From NCBI RefSeq assembly GCF_030316135.1, contig NZ_CP128185.1, forward strand, positions 2,852,001 through 2,916,000: a DNA stretch of 64,000 bases, given 5' to 3'. Of this stretch, positions 26,563-36,214 are shown one piece after another. A program made the position numbers and the translations under genes. Every line of letters starts with the position of its first letter. Position 1 is the first letter of the stretch. Source of the stretch: Aliiglaciecola sp. LCG003. Lineage in GTDB: Bacteria; Pseudomonadota; Gammaproteobacteria; Enterobacterales; Alteromonadaceae. The notes beneath the pieces are model-generated. The model worked only from the letters and a program-made list of their open reading frames with translations. It was not told the DNA's origin and searched no databases.

Positions 26563-28647
26563 ATGAACAAAACACTTATTGCATCAAGCATCGCTTGCGT
26601 ATTTTTATTAAGTGCTTGTGGCGAGCCCACAGACACCCTCTCAGCTATCCAGACTGAAACGGCTAAAGCCGATAGTGGCAAAGTTACCCGCGCTGAGTTG
26701 GGCAGTTTTGGAGTTGAATTAGATGCCCGAGACGAATCAGTAAAACCCGGTGACAACTTTTTCCAATATGCCGGTGGTACTTGGTATAAGAATTTTGAAA
26801 TGCCCAGTGATAAGACTCGCTACGGCGCGTTTGATAAGTTAGCCGAGCGCAGCGAAACAGAAATAAAACAAATTATCGAAGAAATCACTACTGCGACACA
26901 ATTGAACGAAGAGCAACAACTGATTGCTGACTTCTATGCTGCCTATATGGATACCGATGCGGCCAACACTAAAGGTATTTCGCCAATCGCGCCGGTTTTA
27001 AAGGGTATCGCGGATATTCAAGATAAGACTCAGTTAACGGCTGCCTTTGGTCGGTCTTGGCTTGAGGGCACCAGCACCCCCATTGATGGTGGTATGTGGT
27101 TCAACCGTTTGAACCCAGATCAGTATCAATTGAGCCTAGGTGTGGCAGGCTTAGGCTTACCTGACCGTTCTTACTATTTAGAAGAATCAGAGCGCTTTGT
27201 TACTATTCGTAAGGCTTATGTGACGCATATTGAACAAATGTTGAACTTTGCAGAAGTAGAGAATGCCGCCGAAAAGGCACAACAAATTCTCGCTCTTGAA
27301 ACAAAAATTGCAGAACTACAATGGCCTCGTGAAAAGCGCCGTAACCGTGATTTAACCCTTAATCAAGTTGAGCGTAAAAATCTGGCAACCGAATATCCTG
27401 GCTTTGATTGGGACACCTATTTTGCAGAAACCGAATATCAGGTTCCTCAGCTAAATATGAGCCAGCCTGAGCCAATTAAAGCCGTGATAGAGTTGGTAAA
27501 TAGCCAGCCGTTGTCGGTTTGGAAGGACTATATGAGCTACCACACCATCAGCAATCATGCTCGTTTTTTGTCTGATGATATCTTTAACGCCAACTTTGAT
27601 TTTTACGGTAAAACCTTGAACGGTCAACAAGAGCCTCGTCCTCGTTGGAAACGAGCAATTGCTGACATGTCAGGAACCCAGTCTCTAGGTTTTGCATTAG
27701 GTAAGACCTATGTAGAAAAACACTTCCCTGCCAGTTCTAAACAGCAAATGGCAGAGTTGGTTGAAAACTTACGAAAAGCCTTAGGCGAGCGTATCGAAAA
27801 CCTAGATTGGATGGGGGCCGAGACCAAGATCAATGCGCAAGCAAAACTAGCCGCATTTAACCCCAAAATTGGTTACCCAGATGTTTGGCAAAGCTTCGAT
27901 GGACTGAAAATCAGCGATGATGATTTGCTTGGCAATGTTGTGCGCTTACGTCAATTCTTTAGAGCCGATAGTGCAGCCAAAGAACTGCAAAAAACGGATC
28001 GGGAACGCTGGGGTATGGCGCCGCAAAGAGTGAATGCGTATTACAATAGTTCGTTCAATGAAATCGTCTTCCCTGCCGCCATTCTACAACCACCTTTTTT
28101 CGATCCGAATGCAGATGCTGCGGTAAATTATGGTGCGATAGGCGCAGTCATTGGACATGAGATGGGCCATGGTTTTGATGATCAAGGTTCAAAATCAGAT
28201 GCTAATGGTATTCAGCAAAATTGGTGGACAGATGAAGATCGAGCCGCCTTTGATGCCAAAGCCGATGCACTAGCTGCCCAATATAGCGCTTATGAGCCAA
28301 TCCCAGACAATTTCGTTAATGGTCGTAACAGTTTAGGCGAGAATATCGGAGACGTTGGCGGGCTATCCATGGCTTATCATGCTTATAAATTAAGCCTAAA
28401 TGGTAAAGAAGCCCCGATTATTGACGGCACCACCGGCGATCAACGATTCTTCTTAGCTTGGGCCCAAGTGTGGCGTGAAAAACGCACAGAAGAGAGCATG
28501 TTGTCTCAGCTTCGTGCTGGCACTCATGCTCCAGGTCAATTCCGCGCACTAGCCCCACGAAATCATGATGCTTGGTATAAAGCATTCGATGTAAAACCAG
28601 ATGATGCTCTATATCTGGCGCCAGAAGACCGTGTGCGTATTTGGTAA
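26563..28647 (+). CDS. M13-family (neprilysin/PepO-like) zinc metallopeptidase, lipoprotein
   Basis: A 694-residue protein behind AGAGGAA. A lipoprotein signal ends in LLSAC (Cys at about 19), so it is membrane-anchored in the periplasm or outer membrane. The N-terminal M13 domain (about 55-430) precedes the catalytic domain (about 485-690) with the zinc site VIGHEMGHGFDDQG, the third ligand Glu in NSLGENIGDVGG, and the substrate-binding NAYYNSSFNEIVFPAAIL. It cleaves small peptides. It stands alone with its own terminator. Confidence 0.95.
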   Translation: MNKTLIASSIACVFLLSACGEPTDTLSAIQTETAKADSGKVTRAELGSFGVELDARDESVKPGDNFFQYAGGTWYKNFEMPSDKTRYGAFDKLAERSETEIKQIIEEITTATQLNEEQQLIADFYAAYMDTDAANTKGISPIAPVLKGIADIQDKTQLTAAFGRSWLEGTSTPIDGGMWFNRLNPDQYQLSLGVAGLGLPDRSYYLEESERFVTIRKAYVTHIEQMLNFAEVENAAEKAQQILALETKIAELQWPREKRRNRDLTLNQVERKNLATEYPGFDWDTYFAETEYQVPQLNMSQPEPIKAVIELVNSQPLSVWKDYMSYHTISNHARFLSDDIFNANFDFYGKTLNGQQEPRPRWKRAIADMSGTQSLGFALGKTYVEKHFPASSKQQMAELVENLRKALGERIENLDWMGAETKINAQAKLAAFNPKIGYPDVWQSFDGLKISDDDLLGNVVRLRQFFRADSAAKELQKTDRERWGMAPQRVNAYYNSSFNEIVFPAAILQPPFFDPNADAAVNYGAIGAVIGHEMGHGFDDQGSKSDANGIQQNWWTDEDRAAFDAKADALAAQYSAYEPIPDNFVNGRNSLGENIGDVGGLSMAYHAYKLSLNGKEAPIIDGTTGDQRFFLAWAQVWREKRTEESMLSQLRAGTHAPGQFRALAPRNHDAWYKAFDVKPDDALYLAPEDRVRIW

Positions 28648-28661
28648 AGATTTTTAATTTT

Positions 28662-28687
28662 AAAAAGCACCTTAGGGTGCTTTTTTT
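28662..28687 (+). terminator. terminator of the M13 peptidase gene
   Basis: AAAAAGCACC and GGTGCTTTTT form a 10-bp stem with a 4-base loop, followed by T residues, 14 bases after the stop. It could also act for the convergent miaE transcript. Confidence 0.9.
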
Positions 28688-28765
28688 GCGTAAGAAAATA
28701 AGTGACTGTGAGTTTTTAAAACGGCAACAACCTAGTGCTTTGAGCTACCTAGCAAGTTTCATTAG

Positions 28766-29521
28766 TTATATGGGTGTGCCGCTATGGAACTTAAAATCAT
28801 CGTCAGCTTTTGCTATTAGCTCTGCCTCTTTCTCAGCAAAGAAATTAACTCGCTGGTCGATACTTTGTCCACTTACCGTTTGCGCGAGGGTTAAATAATC
28901 CTGGAAATGGCGAGCTTCAGAACGAAGCAATGACACATAGAACGACTCTAACTCTGGGTCTAAATAAGGTGCAAGTTTGGCAAAACGTTCGCAAGAGCGG
29001 GCTTCGATGTATGCACCACAAATAAGCGTATCGGTTAGCTTTGCTGGTTCATGGGTGCGCACATGACGCATCATGCCGCGAGCATAACGACCGGCTTTGA
29101 TGTTTTGATATTCGATTCCGCGACTGTGGAGGATCTCGAGCACTTGCTGAAAATGATGTAATTCTTCTTTGATCAACATTACCATTTTAGCAATCAATTC
29201 ATCACCATGAGAAAAATCTGATTTACTGATCAATTTTTTAGATAAGCTAACATGTTGACTAAAGTCACCGCTGCCTATTTGGCGATAAACATAATCTTCA
29301 AACGGTTTAAGCCAAGCCAGCAAAGCGTCACCGCTTTCCTTGTCGACCGCATAACGCCGTAATAACAGCATGGCGGTTTGAGCGGCTTTCAGCTCACAAT
29401 TCGCATGATCGACTAACAGTGTTGACAAGTTTTCAGGCTTGATAGCCTCGTCAATCCAGCTTTGTGGGGTTGAGCATTGCAGAAAACTGTTTATCGGAGA
29501 AAGTAGCTCTGAAATATTCAA
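28766..29521 (-). CDS. miaE: tRNA-(2-methylthio-N6-isopentenyladenosine37) hydroxylase
   Basis: A 251-residue ferritin-like di-iron enzyme. The iron ligands are in LLVDHANCELKAA (first Glu-x-x-His half), MLIKEELHHFQQVLEI (EExxH), and the second pair AYIEARSCERF and RSEARHFQDY. It hydroxylates the isopentenyl group of ms2i6A at tRNA position 37 using O2. The only start is TTG 29521 behind AGGA. The downstream end is intact; decayed pieces homologous to its 5' end lie at 30164 and 32555. Confidence 0.93.
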   Translation of the reverse strand: MNISELLSPINSFLQCSTPQSWIDEAIKPENLSTLLVDHANCELKAAQTAMLLLRRYAVDKESGDALLAWLKPFEDYVYRQIGSGDFSQHVSLSKKLISKSDFSHGDELIAKMVMLIKEELHHFQQVLEILHSRGIEYQNIKAGRYARGMMRHVRTHEPAKLTDTLICGAYIEARSCERFAKLAPYLDPELESFYVSLLRSEARHFQDYLTLAQTVSGQSIDQRVNFFAEKEAELIAKADDDFKFHSGTPI

Positions 29522-29542
29522 TCAAGGGTATCCTGTGAAAAG

Positions 29543-29833
29543 TTAAAGAAAGAGACTGGGTGACATTCGCTCATGCAGTATTCTTATAACCGCCACACCA
29601 TAATCGGTTGTTTTAAAATAAATCAAGTGCTTGCCTTGGCGATAAAATTTATAGCCTACCCGAACATTGTCACAGGATACCCCCAAACAAGGAGACTCTG
29701 CCAAACCTTCAAAAGCTAAAACAAGTTCATCAGCATAATAGTTAGCTTGATTGATACCCCATTGTTCAAAAGAGTATTCCCCAATTGCTTCCATATCCAG
29801 CTCGGCCAATGGAGCAAGACGGTAACTAGCCAT
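29543..29833 (-). CDS. parE: ParE-family toxin of a type II toxin-antitoxin module
   Basis: A 96-residue RelE/ParE-fold protein with the family pattern YRLAPLAELDMEAIGEYSFEQWG at the start and NVRVGYKFYRQGKHLIYFK, VIRILHERM at the end. ParE toxins poison DNA gyrase. It overlaps the antitoxin gene by 8 bases and ends 21 bases before miaE, on the same strand, so the module probably forms the upstream part of the miaE transcript now. Confidence 0.9.
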   Translation of the reverse strand: MASYRLAPLAELDMEAIGEYSFEQWGINQANYYADELVLAFEGLAESPCLGVSCDNVRVGYKFYRQGKHLIYFKTTDYGVAVIRILHERMSPSLFL

Positions 29834-30071
29834 GTTTAGCCATCATTCTTGCTTTAAAAGCACCTACCTCGAATGGCTGTGGCTTTCCACTTGCCTCACC
29901 TTCAATTAAGGCTTTTCTTATAGCGCCATCATGGCTATTTTGCTCCTGATCGTTACGTACCAGAGCACGGATATATTCGCTATCGTTGGTGTATCGGCCA
30001 GCAACAATTTGGGCTTTTATCCATTCGTCTTGTTGATCTGTAACAGTAATAGTTTTTCGGATTGTTGACAT
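29826..30071 (-). CDS. parD: ParD-family antitoxin
   Basis: An 81-residue protein; ATG 30071 is chosen because GGGGAAG precedes it, whereas a longer frame to 30101 lacks such a site. The N-terminal ribbon-helix-helix (STIRKTITVTDQQDEWIKAQI, then NDSEYIRALVRND) binds the operator, and the acidic-basic tail (about 45-81) wraps ParE. It autorepresses the parDE operon. Confidence 0.9.
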   Translation of the reverse strand: MSTIRKTITVTDQQDEWIKAQIVAGRYTNDSEYIRALVRNDQEQNSHDGAIRKALIEGEASGKPQPFEVGAFKARMMAKHG

Positions 30072-30163
30072 TACACTTCCCCAAAGATATGAAATATTCA
30101 TACTATTGATGAGATTATAGTGTTTTATGACACTTATACCAGTAGAAGTTTATAGTTGCACAG

Positions 30164-30307
30164 CTATGCTTTTAACTCTCAATTAGCATGATCGACTAAC
30201 AGTGTTGACACGTTTTCAGGCTTGATAGACTCGTCAATCCAGCTCTGTGGGGTTGGGCAGTTAAGACCTATGTTAATCGGTTTCAGTAAGTCTTTGGTAC
30301 TCGTTGT
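30164..30307 (-). pseudogene. decayed 5' fragment of a miaE-like gene
   Basis: Read on the minus strand, this stretch gives CPTPQSWIDESIKPEN and VSTLLVDHAN, then a stop in place of the conserved Cys, ELKA and a second stop. The intact miaE reads CSTPQSWIDEAIKPEN, LSTLLVDHAN, CELKAA. The similarity covers the first 45-50 codons and then ceases. With the intact gene at 28766-29521, the fragment brackets the parDE module. Confidence 0.85.
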
Positions 30308-30739
30308 TCAATAATCATTACTTTTATTATCATGATCTTATTCGTCATCGTTACGACATTGATACAGCGAAACATTATTTTTCAATGAAAGATGTGCCAA
30401 AGCCTGTTCTACTTTAAAAAATACCGGTTAATTACGTAAGCTTGTCACCTAGGAGCTAAGGCAAAAAGAATTTCAGCGGATCAGATTATTTATTAACAAT
30501 GACTGCTTTTGTTAAATAAATTCAATTAAAATATTCATCAAAATCAAATGATTATTTTTTCCCCGAGTAAAATAATCAAGAAACTCATCCCTTCTATCTC
30601 ACCCCAAGCAAAAACGTCATCCCTGAGTTATTCAAAATTGTCTTCAGTTATTTTTCGGGGGGATTACCCTCCTAACTTTTGCAACAAATAATTTCAAAGT
30701 GACTAATGAAATCAGTTAAACAAGCTAGTTTGCTCCTTA
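30308..30739. other. 432-bp AT-rich non-coding stretch
   Basis: No gene seen. Very AT-rich with many short T and A runs. It separates the miaE fragment from the PAS-MCP gene and looks like decayed accessory DNA. Confidence 0.4.
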
Positions 30740-32344
30740 CTAGTTACCTAAATAGGTTGACAGGCCATCCACATGGGTTTGAGTTTCATTGATCAATTCA
30801 CCTATTTGTGTTGCTGCATCGGTGGAACTCTGAGCCAACGTTCTTACCTCATCAGCGACAACTGCGAAACCACGCCCTGCTTCTCCTGCTCTTGCAGCCT
30901 CTATAGCTGCGTTTAAGGCCAACAGATTGGTTTGATTTGATACTGAGTTAATAGTGGTAACAATCTCTTGGATACGATCAAGGACTTGTGACATTGCTTC
31001 ATGAGTATCTTCAATAACTCGGTTACGCTCTGATATATTTTCACCAAAAACTAAATACCTATTCACAGCACCATTTAAGTCTTTAACTGGACTAATGATA
31101 CAATTAAACTTAATTTCACGGTTATCATAATGAACAGCGATAACAACGTCCGCGCTGTCCCCCTCTTTAATGCGAGTGGATTGTTCCACTGACACGTGCT
31201 CAAATAGCCCTTTGACGATCTTTTTGAATTCTGTCTCAGTAATATTATTAAACTGTTGAATACAATACGGATTAGCTGATATCAATTTACCTTGCAGATC
31301 AAATTCCATGACTGCAGAATGCTGACTCATTGCTTCTTTTTGACTCAATTGCGCTAAAACCTGCTGTTTGGTCTCGCGAATATCCGAGCTAACCCCTACA
31401 AAACCTGTATGTTGACGATTTTCATCGAATGTAGGATTAACCGAAAGAACTATCCAATACGGCTCCCCATCTTTTGTATAATTAAGGATTTCTTCATAAA
31501 AAGGTTCACGGGCCTTTAACTTTTGAGAAATTCGATTAACAGTCTCCTTATCGGTATGTTTCCCTTGTAACATTTTACCGGGTTTCTTTCCCAAAGCCTC
31601 TGCGGCTGTGTATTTAGTAAGTTTCTCAAATCCGGGATTAACATATACAAGATTCCCCTTTGTATCGGTAATCAAACACGATGCCCTGGTAGAACTAACA
31701 ACTCGGCTCAGCATCTCTAATTGCTGTTTAGTTTCCGCCGATTGTGTTTCAGGTATTAGCTTTATCGCTTTGAAAACTTGATCGCAATGCTCAAACCAAC
31801 TCTCGCTTATTAATACCTCATTACCGCCATCGACGAGCGAAAAGGATACTTTTAGTTCACTGATTGCTTGAGCCAATAACTTGCCACCTTGATGTTCGGT
31901 GAATTTTCTTCCCAAATCCCGTTCACTTAATTTCAGCTGTTGGGCTGCAGTATGATTAAAATGTACTATCTCGCCCGATTCGTTAACGATCAGCAAACCC
32001 TCGCTCAGTTTGTCACAAAGTTTACTAAAAAACCCCGCGTCAATAGGATTGTTATCAACAAGTTCAACAGCATGCAGAGAAAAAACTTCACCTAAAATGT
32101 CTATGCTAGTGGTATGCAAAATAACCTCAACGCCGTTTTTCAAAAACGTTTGTAAACCTTTTTGATCGAACAAAGTTGCAAAGTTACGATTGTCGAATTT
32201 GGCCTCACCCATAACCTCACAAAATGCGAGGTTGACACAAACGACTAGGTTTTCTTTATTGGTAATAATAGTTGGAGTTCGCATGGCTTTAACAACACTA
32301 CTGCACAGCTTGTGCTTTTGCGTTTTCGATTTAAATAGCAACAT
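30740..32344 (-). CDS. soluble PAS-containing chemotaxis-type protein with a minimal signalling domain
   Basis: A 534-residue protein; ATG 32344 follows GGAG at good spacing (a GTG at 32356 is less likely). No membrane helices. Several PAS segments (about 15-100, 105-180, 215-320, 335-445), one with the flavin/heme-type repeat [18 protein letters not shown] and a PAC motif [13 protein letters not shown]. The signalling domain is very short (about 450-534): it contains the conserved tip [25 protein letters not shown] but lacks the long methylation helices. It may couple to CheA/CheW as a cytoplasmic sensor without adaptation. Confidence 0.85.
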   Translation of the reverse strand: MLLFKSKTQKHKLCSSVVKAMRTPTIITNKENLVVCVNLAFCEVMGEAKFDNRNFATLFDQKGLQTFLKNGVEVILHTTSIDILGEVFSLHAVELVDNNPIDAGFFSKLCDKLSEGLLIVNESGEIVHFNHTAAQQLKLSERDLGRKFTEHQGGKLLAQAISELKVSFSLVDGGNEVLISESWFEHCDQVFKAIKLIPETQSAETKQQLEMLSRVVSSTRASCLITDTKGNLVYVNPGFEKLTKYTAAEALGKKPGKMLQGKHTDKETVNRISQKLKAREPFYEEILNYTKDGEPYWIVLSVNPTFDENRQHTGFVGVSSDIRETKQQVLAQLSQKEAMSQHSAVMEFDLQGKLISANPYCIQQFNNITETEFKKIVKGLFEHVSVEQSTRIKEGDSADVVIAVHYDNREIKFNCIISPVKDLNGAVNRYLVFGENISERNRVIEDTHEAMSQVLDRIQEIVTTINSVSNQTNLLALNAAIEAARAGEAGRGFAVVADEVRTLAQSSTDAATQIGELINETQTHVDGLSTYLGN

Positions 32345-32554
32345 TTGCGTCTCCACGGTGACTTTGATTATTGTGATAAGTTAACGATTAGCGTGTTTAG
32401 TGTAAGCTTACTTATTAATAAATTAAAAAGATCAAGAATATTAAAATAAACATTATATATCTCAGAGATTTAGCCCTGCCGCTAGGTATGAAGAGTTATT
32501 TACCGCAATATGTAACTAATACTAAGGCAAATTATGACTAATTGGTCTGCGCAC

Positions 32555-32655
32555 CTAAGTTTTCATCTCGCAATTAGCATCGCCCACCAGCACAGTTGGG
32601 GGATTCTCTGGCGTGATAACTTCATCAATCTTAATTTGTTTGGTCGCACAGCTTC
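32555..32655 (-). pseudogene. second, more diverged miaE-like 5' fragment
   Basis: On the minus strand it reads IDEVITPENPPTVLVGDANCEMKT followed by a stop, aligned with miaE IDEAIKPENLSTLLVDHANCELKA. Preceding codons (C-x-T-x-Q) still match miaE. It ends at the same codon as the fragment at 30164, and the DNA just beyond is also similar. The identity is clear for about 27-33 codons only. Confidence 0.7.
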
Positions 32656-32877
32656 AAACATCCTGACGGCGAATAAGCGCATAAGTCAGCGTAGTGCCAA
32701 ATGGTCGTGAAAAAATACAGAGTCTTAAGATAACAGACTCAGTAAAAATATTTACAGTTATTGGACATGAAGCTTTAATATTTCATATACTCGACGTAGG
32801 GTAAATCTTAAGTGCGCTTGCTTATGAGATATCGGCGACTAGAAAGAATGCAATTTATATTGGATTCTTGGAGGATC

Positions 32878-33318
32878 ATGAAGAAGCATAGTTCATATAA
32901 TATCAGTTGGAATGGCAATATCCTTATCACCACCGTTGTCGGCACTATCAATATAGACGATACACGCCGGGTTTTTAACCAATTAAAGTTGCAGGTAAAA
33001 ACACTAAATGGAGCCCCTTGGGGAAATTTGGTTGATGTCCGTCAATGGGGATTGAGCTCAACCGACATTGTTCAAATTTTAAGCGAAATGGAAGATTGGG
33101 TGAGGCAGAATGGACGCACTCATTTAGTCTTTGTTCTTGGCGATGAATACGTTGAAATAAAGAAATTCACCCTAACAAAATATTTGGGCAATAATTTGAA
33201 GAAAAAGGAGGTCGTTTTAGTTGAAAGCATAGCTGAGGGCTTAGCCTGGTTGGAGCAACATGGATTTGTTCTAAATAGTGAAAATCAAGCCACGCCGTCA
33301 TTACCAACTCAAACGTAA
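32878..33318 (+). CDS. uncharacterised small cytoplasmic protein, related to the convergent neighbour
   Basis: A 146-residue protein. ATG 32878 is chosen because GGAGG lies 4 bases upstream; the frame is open to 32812. It has no signal peptide or membrane helix. The alternating strand-helix pattern (GNILITTVVGTINIDDTRRVFNQL, NLVDVRQWGLSS, LVFVLGD, then VESIAEGLAWLEQHGF) resembles a STAS/SpoIIAA-like fold. Its last third and its ending W/L-x-x-HGF match the protein encoded convergently at 33431. Function unknown. Confidence 0.65.
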   Translation: MKKHSSYNISWNGNILITTVVGTINIDDTRRVFNQLKLQVKTLNGAPWGNLVDVRQWGLSSTDIVQILSEMEDWVRQNGRTHLVFVLGDEYVEIKKFTLTKYLGNNLKKKEVVLVESIAEGLAWLEQHGFVLNSENQATPSLPTQT

Positions 33319-33430
33319 AAGCTGTCCCTGGTGATCTGATAAATAATGCTAAATTGATTTATCAGAGTGTGACGTCAGGCAATATGAAATTTCTGCTAAA
33401 AAGGAGAGCCTGCCTGCTATAACATTCAGT

Positions 33431-33883
33431 TTAGACGTCAATACGCTCAGAAAAAAGCTGGATTTGTGTATCAAAGCCATGCTCTTTTAAGCAGTTAAAT
33501 GCTTCGACTTCCTCTATAAAACTCATTCTGAAATAACTTTTTGGTATATTTTCGGTGATTTTTTTCATCTGAAACTGAGCGAGGGCATTTTCACTGACAA
33601 TTCGGATTGATACCACTAATCCGTCATTGTCTTCTGGTTTAGCCAATTTACCCAATATTGGTTCAATCTCTGGTGTTCCTAAGACCCAATTTTTACTGTG
33701 ATTGATAACTGACCATGGTTTGCCGACCAGCGGCTCGCGCATTTTGGTATAATCTCTACTGAATCGTTCGGCAGTTGATTTCCCCCATAACCCAACAGAA
33801 TAAATAAAAATAACATTATCTTCTTGCCAAATGCTGTATCCATTGCATTTAATCAGATTACTTTTATAACCAGCTATTATCAT
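33431..33883 (-). CDS. uncharacterised small protein, paralogue-like to the convergent neighbour
   Basis: A 150-residue protein with the same order of elements as its neighbour: NVIFIYSVGLWGKSTAERFSRDY, WSVINHSKNW, VVSIRIVSENALAQFQMKKI, and SFIEEVEAFNCLKEHGF at the end. No signal peptide or known catalytic motif is visible. No strong ribosome binding site precedes ATG 33883. The intergenic region at 33336-33365 holds a 9-bp inverted repeat (CTGATAAAT/ATTTATCAG). A STAS-like fold is a guess from pattern only. Confidence 0.6.
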   Translation of the reverse strand: MIIAGYKSNLIKCNGYSIWQEDNVIFIYSVGLWGKSTAERFSRDYTKMREPLVGKPWSVINHSKNWVLGTPEIEPILGKLAKPEDNDGLVVSIRIVSENALAQFQMKKITENIPKSYFRMSFIEEVEAFNCLKEHGFDTQIQLFSERIDV

Positions 33884-34069
33884 TTAAATTAGCTATTTGA
33901 ATTGGGTATCCATCGATTGAGTATAGGTTGTTCCATCCGATGAAAGCAACCTAACAGCCAACTATCAGGGCAATTTTTCTCCCAACAATATCGACTTCAA
34001 CCGGCAGAATTACTGAGATTTAGGCATAAGGAATTAGTCTCTCTTGATGGGCAGGTTAATAGCTTCACC

Positions 34070-34747
34070 CTATGCTTTTCTAGCTAGAAAAATAGTGTGT
34101 CGACTGCCCTTGCCTATGCGTGCCCTTACTATCCGTGTATCTACCTCAAACCCTGCTTTTTTCAAGCGTACAGAAAATAAATAATCCGGCCCGGCCGACC
34201 ATATTGCTAGCATCCCTTTAGGGCGCAGAGTGTTATAAATACTTTGCAGTCCTGGCAAGGAATAAATCCAATTGTTATCCGAATGAGTAAGTCCTTCAGG
34301 GCCATTATCCACATCGAGTAATATCGCATCATATGTAGGTTTGTTAGTGCTTAATAATGCTTGCACATCTCCGATATGTACTTTCGCGCGAGGATCTTTT
34401 AATGGATTTTTAGCGCAGTTACCCAATGGCCCTTGATTCCAAGCCACCACTTCAGGAATTAACTCTGCAACTGTCACTTGGGAGCTTGGGGTGACGATCT
34501 TGAGCGCCTCAGCCAAGGTATATCCCATACCTAACCCACCCACTAGTACCTGGGCATTTTCTGTTGATTTTAAATATGCACAGCCTAGTTTAGAAAGCTC
34601 TTTTTCTGAATTGTATACACGGCTATTCATCAGTTCGCCGCGTATGCCAGATAAACGAATTGAAAATTCATCACCTCGCTGGGAAAATGTTAACGTGCCG
34701 CCATTATTGAGAATTTGCGCAGTGCCTAGTTGGATCCATGGGATCAT
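34070..34747 (-). CDS. spermidine-synthase-like S-adenosylmethionine-dependent transferase
   Basis: A 225-residue Rossmann protein. VLVGGLGMGYTLAEAL (about 67-82) is the nucleotide-binding loop, VTVAELIPEVVAWN the acidic strand that binds the ribose, and YDAILLDVDNGPEGL (about 138-152) the catalytic-region motif of spermidine synthase relatives. The N-terminal tetramerisation domain of true spermidine synthases is missing. It is best called a SpeE-like methyltransferase or aminopropyltransferase of unknown substrate. It stands alone. Confidence 0.75.
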   Translation of the reverse strand: MIPWIQLGTAQILNNGGTLTFSQRGDEFSIRLSGIRGELMNSRVYNSEKELSKLGCAYLKSTENAQVLVGGLGMGYTLAEALKIVTPSSQVTVAELIPEVVAWNQGPLGNCAKNPLKDPRAKVHIGDVQALLSTNKPTYDAILLDVDNGPEGLTHSDNNWIYSLPGLQSIYNTLRPKGMLAIWSAGPDYLFSVRLKKAGFEVDTRIVRARIGKGSRHTIFLARKA

Positions 34748-34935
34748 AATACGACCTAATTAAAAATTTTATATGAAATTAAGAAATGGCGCGCACATTA
34801 GCATATTTGCCGCTGTAGCGTAGCAAACATCTATTCTAGACAGGTAAACGCCATGCCCGAGCGGCAAAATGGTCAATTATTTCTGAGTTAAGCCTTACTT
34901 CTTTAAGCTATGTGGGATCTGGCCCACAGAATTCA

Positions 34936-35985
34936 TCACTCTTTTTTGCTTTGTAGGTCAAGGGACTTATACAAACCAATGCCCTTGAGCAATCGACCAA
35001 GAATGTCGGCGCCGGTGACAATACGTTTCTCCTCAGCCCAAAGCAATATCAAATCTTGCTTCAAGGGTGTGTCTGAATGCTGATCTGCTTCCGACTTCAT
35101 CAAAATGAGTACTGCGCCGAGCCGAGTTTTTGGATCATTCAAAATCATTGGTTTATGACAGTAGTCGAAAGGCTCAACAACCTCATCAACGGCACAATAT
35201 ACACGACGTAGATAAGCATCTGAATCTAGAGCAAAGGCAGGAAAATCATTGTTGTCGGTCAGTATAATCCATTGATGAGGAGTAGATGACAATCGATGTG
35301 CGAATTGTTTTTGTTCCTGTTCGGGGGAGAGTTTACCGGCAAAAAATACCGGCCTATTATCAATAATATCAACTTGAATAATGCTCTCATCTGAGACTAT
35401 CTCGCCTTCCTCGGATACTGGCACATCATCAATGGCGAGAAAGTTGAGCGCACCGATCCCCTCGGTAGCGTCAACGTCTGAACCCTCGGCGTCGATATGC
35501 TTATGCAATAATTGGCGCAGATCACGCTCACGAAAATACTGCACGCTCTCTTTGCCCAGCCACAAATCAAGGGCCAGCGCACTGGGCTTAGCGATGACAA
35601 ATAAGATAACCTGATAAAAACGTAGAACAGGCGTCAACATTGACGCCATCCGCAATGCATTTCTGGAGAAATAAGCTTGGGGCGATATCTCTCCACCGAT
35701 GGTTATCACCACGGTCGAAAAAAGGAATGCTGTCAGACCGACCATTACCGAATTAGACAATAATGTAAGCAACACGTTTATTCCTACATTTCCCCACAAA
35801 ACGGTGGTGAGTAGAAAATTAGAATCCTTGCGTAACGCCAAAATAGTGGCCGCAGCGGCATTGCCGTTCGCCACCTCAATTTCTAGCCGCAAACGACTGA
35901 TACTGAAATAAGCCAGATTTAATCCTGAAAAAATAGCCGACTGAGTCAAGCAAAAAACAATACCAATCCAGATCAAATAATCCAT
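34936..35985 (-). CDS. DUF21/CNNM-type membrane protein
   Basis: A 349-residue protein; ATG 35985 is chosen because AAGG precedes it and the first membrane helix starts at once (YLIWIGIVFCLTQSAIFSGLNLAYFSISRLRLE). About four membrane helices form the CNNM/DUF21 domain (about 1-180), with the family motif SGLNLAYFSI and an EISPQAYFSRNAL segment; the remainder is cytoplasmic with weak CBS-like pattern. CNNM/CorC relatives are linked to Mg2+ and Na+ transport. The CorC_HlyC tail appears absent. Confidence 0.8.
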   Translation of the reverse strand: MDYLIWIGIVFCLTQSAIFSGLNLAYFSISRLRLEIEVANGNAAAATILALRKDSNFLLTTVLWGNVGINVLLTLLSNSVMVGLTAFLFSTVVITIGGEISPQAYFSRNALRMASMLTPVLRFYQVILFVIAKPSALALDLWLGKESVQYFRERDLRQLLHKHIDAEGSDVDATEGIGALNFLAIDDVPVSEEGEIVSDESIIQVDIIDNRPVFFAGKLSPEQEQKQFAHRLSSTPHQWIILTDNNDFPAFALDSDAYLRRVYCAVDEVVEPFDYCHKPMILNDPKTRLGAVLILMKSEADQHSDTPLKQDLILLWAEEKRIVTGADILGRLLKGIGLYKSLDLQSKKE

Positions 35986-36214
35986 CTTGCGCTGCCTTGT
36001 GGTAATAAACGTTGCAGACCGAACTGGCCTTATCAATGTTTAGTTGATTGCTATCATACTGCCAGCCATTTTTGCCGCGGTAAAGATACATTGTAGTTCA
36101 ATAGGCGACTGTCTAAGGCTTAGTGCCTAACCTCCTGTTTTTCTTCTTATATGAGTTGTTTTTAACATTGTTCAAATAGTGAAATTTCTTTTTACCCAGC
36201 GCTTTTATTTACCT

